Assembly (NCBI GenBank): GCA_964035545.1
Contig: OZ037769.1
Coordinates: 16,559,633 to 16,623,632 of the forward strand
DNA: 64,000 bases
Reading direction: 5' to 3'
Source of the DNA: Bugula neritina
Lineage: Eukaryota; Bryozoa; Gymnolaemata; Cheilostomatida; Bugulidae
Below are positions 24,522 to 38,200 of this stretch, piece by piece (the first letter of the stretch is position 1; each line of letters begins with the position of its first letter). Made by a program: the position numbers and the translations under genes. The notes beneath the pieces were generated by a model. The model had not been told where the DNA came from, searched no databases, and saw only the letters and a list, made by a program, of their open reading frames with translations.

Positions 24522-25371
24522 GCTGTAGGAGAGATCAGAGTGTATTGGAGAAATTAGGCTATTAGCTGGAAGGGGTGGAGACTGCAGGCCCCGCCCATTC
24601 AACCTTTCAAACAGAAGTGTAGACTTTTGACAACTTTTAACACTTATACTACTTTCTGTTTTAAGCCATTCGCTAGCTCTCTGGTGTTTGAGGTACCTTC
24701 AGCTGATCATTTGACACCTCAGAGTCATAGATTTTATGTATCATGATAGTTTATTTATTCTAATACGCCCTCTAGTGGAGTATTATTCTACTCAGCATGT
24801 TGCTTATAAGTGTAACGGAATACATCAAATAACTTTCTTTGTTGACAAACAGGTTTCCTAATGTTTATATAAAGATGCTTCTTATTGGCAATATTATAAT
24901 GTAATACTTGATCTTGTATATAATAAACTAAATGGTGTTTCAAACTTCTGAATGTTTCTCTATCTTCCACCTTCACTGAGCTGCATGTTCCTCTCTCTAC
25001 ACAGTGTTGTTTGCTTGTCACCATTGCTACTCGGTAACCACACCCACAATAACAGTGGGTGTGGTTTAACAATAGTTGCCATATTTTAATCAAATTGGGA
25101 ACCTCCATAGTGCGGCCATGTGTAGTATTTATTATAAGTACTGGTGACTATTAATGAATAATAAAATACTTAATGTTTATTGAATTTTGAAAATTATTTC
25201 CACTGTAATATTTTACCTTTGGAGTATTTAAGCTCGAAGTAGAAAAAACTCTTAGAAATAAAATAAGTTATAAATTGTAATGAAAGATACAAAACATTGG
25301 TTGTAGTATTATGAAAGAAGATGCTAGGATTGAGTTTATAAATTGTTGCTGGAAGTTGCCTTCTCATGCAT
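24522..25371. other. NLE1b 3' flank and SLC22 (-) 3' flank, convergent
   Basis: NLE1b and the minus-strand SLC22 gene converge here. A plus-strand AATAAA at 24922 serves NLE1b. A minus-strand signal (TTTATT on the plus strand, 25176-25181) could serve SLC22 and lies inside the duplicated segment. Confidence 0.55.
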
Positions 25372-28300
25372 CTAATCAGTGAATTTGGTTTCCTTTTCTT
25401 CAAGCTTTGTGAGATCAGCTTTCGAGTTTGTCGTGCTTTCACCATACTTGTCTCTGTCGTGACTGCAAAGTAATGTTTTAGCCGTCACGTCACATCATCT
25501 CACATGCATGCATATTACACGCACATCACATATTTGCATCATGTCCCATAATTCTGTCACAAGTTAAATGTATATACCTCTCATACAGGTGTATATCCAA
25601 CACATGTCACACGCATGCATCACATGTCCACTCATTGTATGCCTAGTATAATTGTAAACTAATATTATATAGAGTTGTGTTCTCTTACTTGGGAAATTTA
25701 TTTGCCTCCTCGATATTCTCTGGCAATGATAGCCCAGAAGTTTCTGGTAAGAGGATAGACAGGAGACCTCCCACTATGACAGTAGCACCAAATATGGAGG
25801 CTGGCAGCACTCTCTTGTACCTCTCCGGGACATACAGACCCTGGCAGCATGTTTATAACAATATATACTCTTTGGCTACTAGTATAACGTACAGTATATA
25901 CTCTTTGGTTACTAGTATAATGTACAGTATATACTCTTTGGTTACTAGTATAATGTACAGTATATACTCTTTGACTATTAGTATAATATATCTACAAAAG
26001 TACATCAGACGTCAGCCTATATTACAATGCAGCACTACCTGCCGTAATATAACCCAAATTAGTATTTCTATCATTGAAAAATTCAGTTCTTTGTGATGAA
26101 GTTTTCTTTTAGAAGAAATAACAATACTGAACACTCCCGTCACTTACTAAGTCAGCTATGAAGGGTGCGGCTATCGACCCCACCCGGGCGAATGTTGAGC
26201 TCATACCCATAAGGCTATTACGTAGCGATGTGGGGTAAAGCTCCGCGGACCAGAGGTAGATGATACAGAAACCCATCGTCAATCCGAATTTTCCCACCAT
26301 GTTGAGCACCACAAAGTATGTTGTGAGAGTTGTCTCGCTTACACCTGCAAGTAGGAAAACATTTCCTGTGTGTGATTGTGACGTCTCAACACTAAAACTT
26401 GCAACTTCAGATTGTAATATTAAAGCTTGTGTGTGTGAATGTCAGGGAATACTAGTATTGTTGGCAGAAAATAACAATTGCACTTTATAAAATATTTAGT
26501 AAATTCGGATGAAAATGGCTTTTAACAAAATTTAGAAAGTATAATAGTTCGATAAAAATTTTTGATTAAAGTTTCTTATTGATAATTTTGCTATAAATAG
26601 CGCAAGGATATCTTCGACCACCTTTGACGTAGAGGTCAACAAAGACAGTGCCGAGACAGGCAAGACCTCCGACCATCATCCCGAACACGTGCATCCACTT
26701 CCTGCCGAGTTTGTTGCAGAGAGCGCACATGGCGTAGGCGGGGAACTCCACCAAACCTCCCAGCATGAAGTTTATGTAGATATCTCCCCCCAAGGAGCCG
26801 CTGTTTAGAGAGAGTCCATAGTAACCCATGGAGACTACACACCTGCATGCAACAATACGGGTTGTTAGTGAAATAGCCTGTAATACTGTCTTATTATTCA
26901 ATGGAATAGTTTGTGTATTACTACTTAAGTTTTCTCATGTCATACGGCACAATTCTGACTTAAAGTTATTTAATAGCAATTTATTCCTTATACGTTATGT
27001 TGTAGGCGTGGTCTATGCAATTTATATATATTATGGACATCGGATGGGAATAAGTAGGTCATGGTTTCAAATTCCAACAAAACCAAATTAAATATTTTCG
27101 GAAAGGCATTCTGTCATAATGGCTGCAGTGCAAACAAGTTCTTAGCCCCCTTAGAGACATCTTTTTCTCGTACCAGGGGTTCTGATGAGAATGGAACTTT
27201 ATAAACAAATTACATAATTTCTAGTAGAGCTATATGCGTATATCATGCAATGTACACGTTGCAGACGTCAAGTTCTGTGCCGTGACTCGAGTACGACGTA
27301 ACGTACTCACCAGTTAAGGAAGATGATCAGCGCCCTATTCCTCAAGGTTCTGGCTTTAATCACTCCTATCAGACTCTCACTAGTAGTGCTAGTGTTCTCC
27401 AGCGACTGTAAGACATTCTTAGGTAACTCTACTTTGTTCACTTTAGCTGCGTTCTGCACAATGACCTCTGCTTCCTCTACTCGACCTCTAGAGATGAGCC
27501 AACGAGCTGACTCTGGTATAAACCTGCAAGCCAAAGTTTCCAAGCCTAGACATCAAAGCTACGCTGCTAAACTCAAGAAAAAAGTAATTGCATTTCTAAA
27601 AAGTTTCTAAAGTAAAATTTAAATACTGTTTTAATTGGAGGTCCGTCGTTTCAAATCTAATCAGAATCTGTGGTGGAAAATTAACAAAAGCAGCCTAATA
27701 AGTTGCTGCAATAGAGATGAATTAAATAGCATATTTTCATATCACACAGTATTACATAAGTACAACAAACGTCAGAATTTTATTCCAAAGTCATGTGCCT
27801 AGATTTCAGTATTAAGATCTAACTCAGGCGAGATGCTCAATGGGAACACAACTTCTATGAGAATGTATAGCATATATACCTACCAGTAGTAAATCAGGAA
27901 AATGAAACTTGGCACAGACATGACTATCTCTATCCATCGCCATTCTCTCGCTACAAAGGCAATGGCCGTCAGAGCGACATAGCCAATAGCAAAGAAGCAT
28001 TGTATGACAATGCCAGCTACTAGTCTGTACTTTGGTCCAATCAGCTCCATTCCTGTTGAATCAAACAGGAAATAAATTCATGAAACTCACTTGTATAGTT
28101 GTTGTGTCTACAATAACAGAGTGCTTTCTCTGACGTCACCTAGACTAGATCTGGTATGGTTGAACTGCTTAACACAGACTACGAGTTATATATGGTCTGG
28201 GCAATTTGATAATATAGTTTTGAAAAGCTGCGCCATTATCATTTTTCTCTAGCTTTTAGCATAAACTTTGAGATAATTTTTGTTGGATTTAGTGCTTTAT

Positions 28301-30760
28301 GGAAAGTCTTACACACTTATTTCAGCTAACTTCTTAATCTAAATTTAACTCAAGTTCTTATATAGAAACATAGAGTTAGTCACATTAAACTAACCTTCAA
28401 CTACTATATTTGTCTAGTGTGATCGAAAAGCAAGTCAATAGTGAGTAAGATTGTTATTCAATGAACACCTCATTGCACTGCCTTGTTTTTAGAAAGTCTA
28501 GATTTCTATGCTAGATGTTGTGCTATTTAAGTCACTAGACAACTTAGAATGCGATGAAGTTTGTACAGAATGTGATGAAGTTTGTATAGAATGTGGTAAA
28601 GTTTCTTACCCAACACAAATTCCGTCATGAATAGCCCCATACTGGCAGCTCCAGTGACAAACCTCAGACTGACAAACACCTCATAACCTGGGGAAAATGC
28701 ACTACCCAGCCCGGACGCTCCTTGCAGGAATATACATAGGAGCATAGTCTTTTTCCTGCCAATACTGTTGAAAGAAGAGAAAAGCTTGAGTCATTCTTTC
28801 AGAATAGAGATGATCATACTATAATTTTTCACTTGTTTAGAATTTTTTTCAGAGTAAAAATATGTTTTAATAGGTGACTCATATGGTTAAACCTAAAAAT
28901 GAATCTAACTTCTTCAATATATGATATTCCTGCCACCCAATTAGAAAATAGTAAAGAAAGGTGAAAAAAAATATAATATGATATTGCATAATATTAGATG
29001 TAATACAATAATACAGTTTATATAATTACACAAATGTGTTTTAGCCTTTATAACTTACTAGTCAGAGAGAATGCCGAATACGAAGGCCCCTGTCAGAACC
29101 CCTGCCATGTAAACAGATGAACTAATCGTAGACTTGATCTGATCATTACATACCAGATCCCACTAAAATCACAAGTTACTAGAGAGTTGTCTCCCTTACA
29201 CATGTGAAGCTCTATGCAATATAATTGCGGGCAGTTGATACAAAATAGCCACATATTCAGCTTTGCTTTCTGCAGTTTGTAAGGGTGGGCAGAGGTGGCT
29301 AGAAGTGACTAGAGGTGGATAAAGGTGGGTAGAGGTGAGCAGTATAGTGGGTAGAGGTGAGCAGTATAGTGGGTAAAGGTGAGTAAAGGTGGGTAAAGGT
29401 GGGTAAGAGCAAAGAAGTGTTGTATAAGGAACTTGATGCACAAGGAAATAATTTTTTTTTATCTTTCAACAGAGTTTTCAAGTTATCTGAATTATATTAT
29501 TACTATCCGTTATCACTTTATTATCCTACAACTCATGTCAAAGCTGGCTCACAATATACAGTACTCCCTCCATGTATCTCTCAGCTCCAGTTCTAACAAA
29601 ATGCCATAGGTCACGAGATAGGCTTGGGCTTCGGTTTTGCATGGCATATGTATGTGTGTATAGAGACAAAATGGCCAAATTTAATGGATGGGCCAGTTAA
29701 ATCCGGTATTCTACATTCGCAGCTTAGTGAGCTACAGGGGGGAGGGGAGCACTGCATTTTACACACATTAGAAAAAAGGAATTCGCTACTAAGGAATCAT
29801 CTCCCCTACATCAAAAACTACTATATTATATACAGACTACTAATGATAGAGAAGTCGTCTTCTTACGTCTGTCACCACGCTGTTTCTGATTTCCTTTGTA
29901 GTGTACACATACGCCTCGCACTTATCTCCGTCCAGAAATTTACATTTGTCGTTAATCTTAAAGCCCAGGTCTGTTGAGTTGTCTACTGTCGTATTCAAGT
30001 ATGTCATAATCACAGACTTGTGAAAATCATTTTGAGGTTCGTAAACGTCTGCAGTTTCATTGTAGAGACTGACTGGTAGCTCACATCTACAATGACCTTG
30101 AAATATAGCCTCGGTTCTGTTAGCATAACATGAGTTTACTAATATCAGCTATAAGCAATATGACACAGCAAGTGTAGGGCTTTAAAATTATATATAATTT
30201 GAATTAAAATATCAATTGCTCATTTTTGCTAGGAGTTAAATATTTGCATAAGTTTATTTTTAATCTATGTACACTCTCACTGCTGTCACTACCATTCATT
30301 CACTGGCAGCAACCTGCATACTTGCTGCTGCCACTATAGGAGTGTAGCCAAGGAAATTTTTGGGAGGGGGAAGTGCATATAAAAGTTTTGCTCCCACTTG
30401 GATTTGAACCGGAGACCCACAGTTTGCAGGCACACGCCCTAACCATTACACCACATGGGCTACTGGGTATTTTCAACTTTACATGTAGATAGTTGTACAA
30501 TTAATCTTAGGAGATGTTAACTTCACACATTAGAACAGGCTGGAGACAGTCCAGGTGGAAACTTGCTAAACCTACCTGCGGACACAATACACTCACCTGT
30601 GGTCACAATACACTCACCTGTGGTCAGGTACTGCTGACAAGAAAACGGCAGCAAGTTGGTGGAAGGCGCAGAGAATTCCGGGAACACATAACAGGAAGTA
30701 CTGTATCCGCTGATACTTCCCAAACTGCCCCAGCTGTATCAACACGTCGTCAAACTGCAT
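25372..30760 (-). CDS. SLC22-family organic ion transporter (MFS), 10 exons
   Basis: An organic cation/carnitine-type transporter of the plasma membrane, major facilitator superfamily. Exons in coding order: 30760-30618, 30086-29867, 29162-29059, 28764-28610, 28052-27884, 27523-27311, 26842-26622, 26344-26148, 25840-25689, 25462-25372. The total is 1665 nt, 554 residues. Family features: an N-terminus beginning MQFDDVLIQLGQFGKYQRIQ; a large Cys-bearing extracellular loop between TM1 and TM2 with glycosylation motifs (NET, NTT, NST); WDLVCNDQ; the MFS signature GILSDYIGRKK between TM2 and TM3; PESARWLISRGR in the central cytoplasmic loop; YLWSAELYPTSLRNSLMG; and PETSGLSLPE at the end of TM12. 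A separate last exon adds a charged tail ending EEKETKFTD. Substrate cannot be told from sequence. All introns fall at the same places as in the neighbouring plus-strand paralog. Confidence 0.93.
25855..25985. repeat. Intronic minisatellite, about 33-bp unit
   Basis: Four copies of a unit containing ACAGTATATACTCTTTGGTT lie in the SLC22 (-) intron between exons 25840 and 26148. Confidence 0.85.
28536..28608. repeat. Three copies of a 24-bp repeat beside an SLC22 (-) splice donor
   Basis: On the coding strand, units around CATTCTGTACAAACTTCATC follow closely after the donor of exon 28764-28610. Confidence 0.75.
29283..29405. repeat. Short G-rich repeat, GGTGGGTAGAGGTGA-like
   Basis: Degenerate copies of GGTGGGTAAAGGTG and AGGTGAGCAGTATAGTGG lie in the SLC22 (-) intron 29163-29866. 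Confidence 0.75.
30300..30470 (-). mobile_element. tRNA-like SINE or tRNA relic
   Basis: The minus strand from about 30464 downwards carries an A box (GTGTAATGGTTAGGGC) and a B box (GGTTCAAATCC) in tRNA spacing. The acceptor, anticodon and T stems do not pair properly, so this is not a working tRNA. About 100 bp of unrelated body follows. It lies in the first intron of the SLC22 (-) gene and belongs to a different family from the SINE pair at 32584 and 35131. Confidence 0.55.
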
Positions 30761-32273
30761 CTTCCTCTAGAATGTTCCGTTGAAATAAGTTACTCCTACA
30801 AGTAAACCAGCGGGTTAGTGGAATCACCGCAGTATGAGACGATAAGTCTTCTTATCAGCTTATAGAAGTTTTCCATAACTTTATCAACAACTTGTGAATT
30901 GTTCAGATTTCAAGTATATTTTCAGCTATCATCATCTTAACTATATTAAGATAGCAGAGGTTAGCTTCCTTATCTGTTTAAATTGAGTGGGCTATTAGTG
31001 ATCTAACTGGCCTATTTGCTTAATAACATTTTATCTCCTTTACAGTTAAGAATAATTATTTTTACATCTTTGGTTACAGTAGAAGTTGCTAAGACGTTAA
31101 ATTTATACATGGTTTATCAATCATTGTTTTAACATTCATTGGTTCCATATAATTAGTTTCAGCTGTATGCAATGATATGGCGGTCAGGAATTCTAATTTG
31201 AGATATTGAGAGTAGAAGATGCAGGATAAAGAACATTTTCTATGAGTACCCAGAAAGGAACAGGCCGAAATGTAAAACAAACTCAAAAGACTAAATTTTA
31301 AACTCCAAACAGAACCTTGTAATAGTAAATATACCTGAATTCTAGTTCACAAGGAGGATCTTCAATAATGGAGATATAAAAATTCAAAATGCTTCCCTTT
31401 GAAGTAAAAAGGGCAGATAAATCTACATCAAATAATTGTAGGATTTATAAGAGAGGATAACTTCATATATGACTAATAGCTTTATATTGCAACTCAAGTA
31501 AGAAATAAGCAGATTTCACTCATTTCTATTGTAAAAGTGGATGAAAGTGGATATTTTTTTACTGCCTGAAAAGGAAAACACAAAGTTGAACCACCCCTGA
31601 GCTGGGTGGACCGGTTTCAATGTTTTATTTATTTAATCAAATTCTTTTGTCAAAAAACTAATACACGTCACTAAAGCCACTTCATTTACCTCGTATTTTT
31701 CATCGGCAACAAAATTGTGTCCTTTACACTGCGCCATGTACGTAATTAATATTATTATATCTACATAATCATATGAAAGTAGCTTAATTTGGCACAGTGA
31801 ATAAAGAGATAAAATGTGAGTGTATCACAAGTATCATCTGAACGGTAACGGTAACGGTAACGTATAAACTACTTGAAACTATGTGTTTAGTGTCTAAATC
31901 TACGGTGTTAAAACTTGCTCCTATCAATATACCAGCTTAGGATATTCATAAATGCAAAGCTTTCTTGCAAATACTAGGGAGGCTATTTATTTTAATGTGA
32001 TCTTTTGACCTTTTTCATTTTTTATCTATACTTATTTACTTTAGCTTTTACTACAGTCTATTTGGGTAAAAGCAATGTCACTAGTATTATAAAATAAGTA
32101 GGAGCGCTGATTTCACATGTCACTGTATTTAGAGCACTGGCAGCACATGTCACACTGTATTGAAAGCACTGAGAGCACGTGTCACTAGTTGAATTACTCT
32201 AGTTGACACTGTCAGAGCACCATAAGTTCACAAATCACTGTGATTGAAGACTAGGCAAAGAGTACTTGCAGAA
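30761..32273. other. Shared upstream region of the two divergent SLC22 genes
   Basis: About 1.5 kb separates the two start codons. It is AT-rich with a short GGTAAC repeat near 31845. No ORF with conservation is visible. Promoters of both genes must lie here unless there are distant 5' UTR exons. Confidence 0.6.
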
Positions 32274-35200
32274 ATGAAGTTTGATGAGGCGCTGGATGGA
32301 ATTGGAGGATTTGGAAAATACCAAAGGATCCAGTTTTTCCTAGCCTGTGTACCAGCAGTAGTGATAGCCTTACACCAGTTAGCCTCAGTGTTTATAGCTG
32401 CCACACCTGAATACAGGTGAGTTGTCTTATGCAACTGCATTATTTACTGATGTTCAGAGGTGATATAATTAAGTCAGGTAAAGGATTAATTAGTTGATTC
32501 ACAGTTTTGACAAAAACATCAAGTCAAGTTCAAGTCAATCAGTAGTTTGCAAGTACCTGATTTAGTCAACATATATATAAGGAAGTAACCGTGGTCTAGC
32601 GGTTAGAGCGTTTGCTTAGTAGGCTCGAAGTCATGGGTTCGAGTCCTGACAAAGGCCATTGGTGATGTTAAGAAGAGCATCCAGTCATAATTGCTCTTAT
32701 ATGCCCCATCTTAATAAGTTCTTAGAACGATTTAACAAAAACCCCTTCTGTCAGGAGTTTTATCGCAGGGATGGTGACTATAAACTTGCGTGTGAGTTTA
32801 TATATTATTATGTTAAAATTATAATTGCGGGCATAGTCACCTAAGAAACAAAGAGAAAAAGACCATAGCAATAGACTGAGCCACCATGAACAAAATATTT
32901 ATAACTGTATTTAACGAATCATAATGTGGTTATAAAGATTACTACCATAGAAATTGCTAAATGCTATATTAAAATACAATATAGTTATCGAATATCTATA
33001 ACATCATTCAAATTAAGTGGATTTCTAGAAGTTTAATTAAACTACAGTAAATATTTATAATTCAACATAATATTTGCCTAAATGCTTGTTATAAAAGTTT
33101 TTTGAGACTTTCAAGTTTCAAAGAATTGCAGTCAATGTGTTTAAGTCATGGCAATTAGTCAAGTAATTAGGTCATTTTTTGACTTTAGCAAGCTATCTCA
33201 AGCCAATATAAGCTTCCTTGTTATAACTTTGAAATTTGTGCCTCATTCAGACTATTTTAGTTTAAATGCAGACAATTTCTATTTTTACAAATAGCTGCTA
33301 TAAAACCTTAACATCAATGAAAAAACTGTTTGTAACACTTACCTTTAAGGCATCCACCTTTGAAGGACCCACTTTTGTTTTTGCTGCTAGATCAGTTTGA
33401 CAAGTGAAGTAATAACTGAATCCTAAAGAGTTGTGTAATAAATTGCACTATAATCAAATTAAATTTAAGTTCATCTGTTATTGGATTTGACTGTTAGCAA
33501 TTAGATATAACACATGGGGCATTGTGTAAAAGCTTCTTTTGGTGCTGCCGTAATCCATATTGACTGCAACTTATTTATTGAAGACCTAAATACAATGTCT
33601 GTAGGTAGCCTACTGTTGTTGTCTCCCTGATCGGGGAGAGTCGAAAACTTCCATAACAAAATGTTCTTCCATGGTGGCTAAGTCTCTTCAGATAACACTC
33701 CTAAAAACTCTTTAGATTTCACCTTGGAAACATTTTAATATCCATATAACATATTCTATAAACTGGCTTAAATATATAATGTATATTGTAGAAGTTGTGT
33801 AGAGTTCTTTGTAATTCTTTAAGGAATCTAAAGTTTTATGGAGTTATCATAACCTGGTAACACAGCTAATATTTTGTATATAAATACCTAATAGGGGACA
33901 CAACTCTATACCAGGCAGTGAAATAAAACTGCTAATATAACCAACAAACTTCAGCTAATTTTTATACTAAAACCCAGTTAGCTTTTAAAATAATTCAAAC
34001 ATACTTCCAAATATGTCTTGTTTTATTGCAGATGTGCCCACAACTCCGAAGATGAAACCTTTGACTTCAACGTATCTGCCCTACATTATAATCTCTCAGC
34101 TATTCAAGACTACAGTGGATGCCTAAATTACAGTGGCTCTGTGGGAAATGACATCATAGCGAAAAAATGTGAGAGATTCGTTTACTCCAGGGAGTTTTTC
34201 ACAAGAACGATTGTGACTGATGTAAGACGCTTACTAAATAGTTATTTTGTATATTACAACCTATTTAGAATAAATCATTCATTTTCTACTTTTCTGTTTT
34301 TATCTGAAAAACAACTGTAGATCACCATTGACTGTATTGTTTAGCTCAACGGGTAGAATAATACACTTCATAATTGTTGTATTACAATATATATTATTAT
34401 ATTACAGTTATTATTATGACAATATAAGGGTTTTTAACTTATATGCTTTCCAGTGGGACTTGCTGTGTGGTGAGAAGTTCAAGTCTACGTTAAGTACGAT
34501 GGTCTACATGGGCGGGAAACTGGTGGGCAACTTCCTGTTTGGTCTTCTTTCGGACATGTAAGTCACGTCACAGGGTATATAGTGCATCACAGAGTATATA
34601 GTGCGTCACAGAGTATATAGTGCGTCACAGAGTATATAGTGCGTCACAGAGTATATAGTGTGTCACAGAGTATATAGTGCGTCACAGAGTATATAGTGCG
34701 TCACAGAGTATATAGTGTGTCACAGAGTATATAGTGCGTCACAGAGTATATAGTGTGTCACAGAGTATATAGTGTGTCACAGAGTATATAGTGTGTCACA
34801 GGGTATATAGTGCGTCACAGGGTATATAGTGTGTCACAGAGTATAAAGTGTGTCACAGAGTATATAGTGTGTCACAGAGTATATAGTGTGTCACAGAGTA
34901 TATAGTGTGTCACAGGGTATATAGTGTGTCACAGAGTATAAAGTGTGTCACAGAGTATATAGTGTGTCACAGAGTATAAAGTGTGTCACAGAGTATATAG
35001 TGTGTCACAGAGTATATAGTGTGTCACAGAGTATATAGTGTGTCACAGGGTATATAGTGTGTCACAGAGTATATAGTGTGTCACAGAGTATATAGTGTGT
35101 CACAGGGTATATAGTGCATCCCAAACAGAGCAGCCGTGGTCCATGCCCTAGTGGTTAGAGCACTAGCTTAGTAAACCTGTATTAGAGGGTTCGACCTCGA

Positions 35201-38200
35201 CAAAGACCATTGGTGATGTTAGGAAGAGCATCCAGTCATAATTGTTCCTGTGCCCCATCTGAATAGGTCCTTAGCTGGCTTTAAAAACCTTTCCATTAGG
35301 GTTTCTCACAGGAATAGTGATTTTAAATTTGCATGAGTTTTTTATAATGTGTCACATAATGTATATAATGTGTCACATAATGTATATAATGTGTCACAGG
35401 GTATATCTAACTTAATTTAATTTTTGTTGCTGAATTTGCAGATTTGGTAGAAAGAAGACGTTACTACTAGCTGTGCTGCTGCTGACAGCGTTTGGCCTTG
35501 GCGCTGCCTTCTCTCCCAACTACTACGTCTTTGTTGTGCTGCGGATGGGGGTCGGTGCGTGTGCTAGTGGGCTATACATGTGTCTTTTCATCATCTGTAA
35601 GTCTCTATGAGTCATCTTCGACCTAGAAATCTGATTGGTTACTTGCATGTCGTCTGCAACAGGCCTTTACGCTATGAGGTATTAAGACATTGTGTGTTAC
35701 CACTGTGTTGGTGTTTCAGCCATGGAGCTGATCGGCAAGGAGTATAGACTAATGACGGGAGTCGTCATCTGCCTCTTCTTTTCCCTCGGCTACGTTCTGC
35801 TCTCGGGAATTGCCTTCCTTTCTAGAAACTGGATGCACACGCAAATGATTATCACATTCCCAATGTTACTTTTCCTTTCCTATTACTGGTACAGTGATAC
35901 TACTATTAAACAACATCTTATGACATGGTATATATGGGATTTTATAATCTATAAAAGCACTTGAACTTGTTTTTGTCTTGATGTAAATCTTACAACCATG
36001 TTACAGGCTGGTTCCGGAGTCGGCCCGCTGGTTATTGAGTAAAAACAGGGTAGCGGAGGCTAACGAAATAGTTCAAAGAGCGGCTAAGGTAAACAAAGTA
36101 AAACTGCCCAAAGACTTTACTCTGGAATATGACGAACCTCCTAAAGCAAAGTTCTCGGAGATGATCAGGAAAGCCGGGACATTATGCAGTCGCTTTGTGA
36201 TTATATGTTTGAATTGGTGAGTTTGTACAAGGTCACATCACTATAATATATATGTCATATGGCTGCATAATATATATCACATGGCTGCATAATATATATC
36301 ACATGGCTGCATAATATATATCACATGACTGCAGTACTGTATATAACATGACATGTTTAATTTTCTAATGTTTCGTATTTTGTTATTTTCTAAGATATAC
36401 TTTTACAAAAGCGAAGTTACCACTCAAACTTTAAAATTAACACAATTTAAAGTTATATAAAATCCTATAAACTATAAAGTAAAGTGGTGATACAGGTTTG
36501 CGGTGTCGATGGGTTACTACGGACTGTCTCTAAACAGTGGCAACATCGGAGGAAACATCTACGTCAACTTCATGCTGTCGGGGGCTGTGGAGTTCCTGGC
36601 TTATGGCGTTTGCTTCAGTATCAACAAGCTGGGCAGGAAGGGTCCTCACATCTTTGGCATGTTAGTAGGGGGCGTCGCCTGCATAGCCACGGTCTTAGTG
36701 GACCATTTTGTCAAAGGTGAACTCTCAGTCTAGTTTGTGTCTATGTCATGCTGTTTGTGTTTCCATTTCTTTAGTAGAAACATGTTTATGTTTACTTTTA
36801 TTTGAAAGTACAAAAAAATTTAATTTTGGGTGTGTTTTCAAGTAAGTTGAGAGTTGAATACTTATTCAGAGTATTTTTGTTGACTAAAACTTTAAAGTCA
36901 GCTAAGATTTGAATGATAATATAGTCTCTAGGAAAGCCGCATAGAGGCAACTCTTATGGCATGACACAGAGAGACAGAGATCTGTTAAATAGTTTCTAAA
37001 CCTTTGCAGGCGTACCGGAAGAGAAGATGAACGTATACTTTGTCAGTCTGAATGTGGTGGGAAAGTTCGGAATGACTGTAGCCTTCTGCGTTATATATCT
37101 CTGGTCGGCTGAGATGTACCCCACCTCACTGCGCACTAGCCTCATGGGGCTGAGTGCCATGGCTGGACGAGTTGGACAGATACTCTCCCCTCTTATTACA
37201 GACATAGTATGTAGAACTAAGGCTATTATGTAATAACATTGGGTATGCATTTATAACTTGTGCTCTTGTATTCCGGAGGTATAATAAAGTTATGCATGTT
37301 CTTTAGGGAAACTTTGTACCCAAGAAGTACTCCAGACTACTACCGGCAGTTATATTTGGGGTCTCTGTCATACTTTCTGGTCTGCTGACTTTCCTGCTGC
37401 CGGAAACAGCTGACAGAGAGCTGCCGGAGACTGTGGAGGAAGCTAACATCTTTCCAAGGTATGACAGCCACCTCTAATAGTGTGTACCTTCACAGCTCTA
37501 GTATAATAGCATGTACCTTTCTAGCTCTAGTATTAGCAAAGTACTTATTATATAAAATTAAGCATATTTCAAGTTTTTCATATAGTTGGTAATTATACCC
37601 CCTGTGTGTTTGGTTTCTAATAGCCTAAAATCTGAGAGACAACTCCAGTTTAGTATTTAGCATCGTGAGGGATAACTCCTATATATTTAAAGTCTCTCAA
37701 TTAGTTTTGTTGATTTAAGGACTAGAACAAATAATAGCCCGGACTAATTCAGACATCTCTACATCCTATATTTATTGATTAGCTGTTTAAATATCACCAG
37801 CTGATGCACTCAAGGATATTATGTATTGTGGATAAAACATAATATAAAATCTATATAGCACCGATTTCATAGTTATATTGAGTATAAAATAACAGCTAAG
37901 ATGATGTGTGGTAGAGACATGAGTATAAAGTGAAAACTAGTGCATAATATTGAACATGGTTTTAGTAAGCACCAACGTCTGGCATTTCACAATAAATGTA
38001 ATATGAATATAAACACCTATTAATATTATATACAAGCCTAAAAGTTGAAATTAAACTGTGAACTCACATGTGGTGAAAAGAAACTTTCATTATTGACTAA
38101 ATGCGGAGCAGTTTTGTTTCAGTTAACTCTCATTTTTGAAGTACCCCAGTATACATGAAGTTTTTGAAATACAATTAGGAAAAATAAATATTAAAATCAA

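Larger units (their letters stand above)
18067..25255 (+). repeat. Tandem segmental duplication, copy 2
   Basis: This copy contains the EDC4 3' fragment, NLE1b and the 3' flank. Exons differ from copy 1 by scattered substitutions. Introns differ mainly in repeat-array length and small indels. Confidence 0.88.

Noticed and set aside
29624-29977. 117-codon plus-strand ORF
   Set aside because: Lies partly antisense to SLC22 exon 29867-30086 and otherwise in intron; composition looks random.
32584-32660. A possible second tRNA gene
   Set aside because: A and B boxes are present but anticodon and acceptor stems do not pair, and the sequence continues into a repeated body; it is a SINE head.
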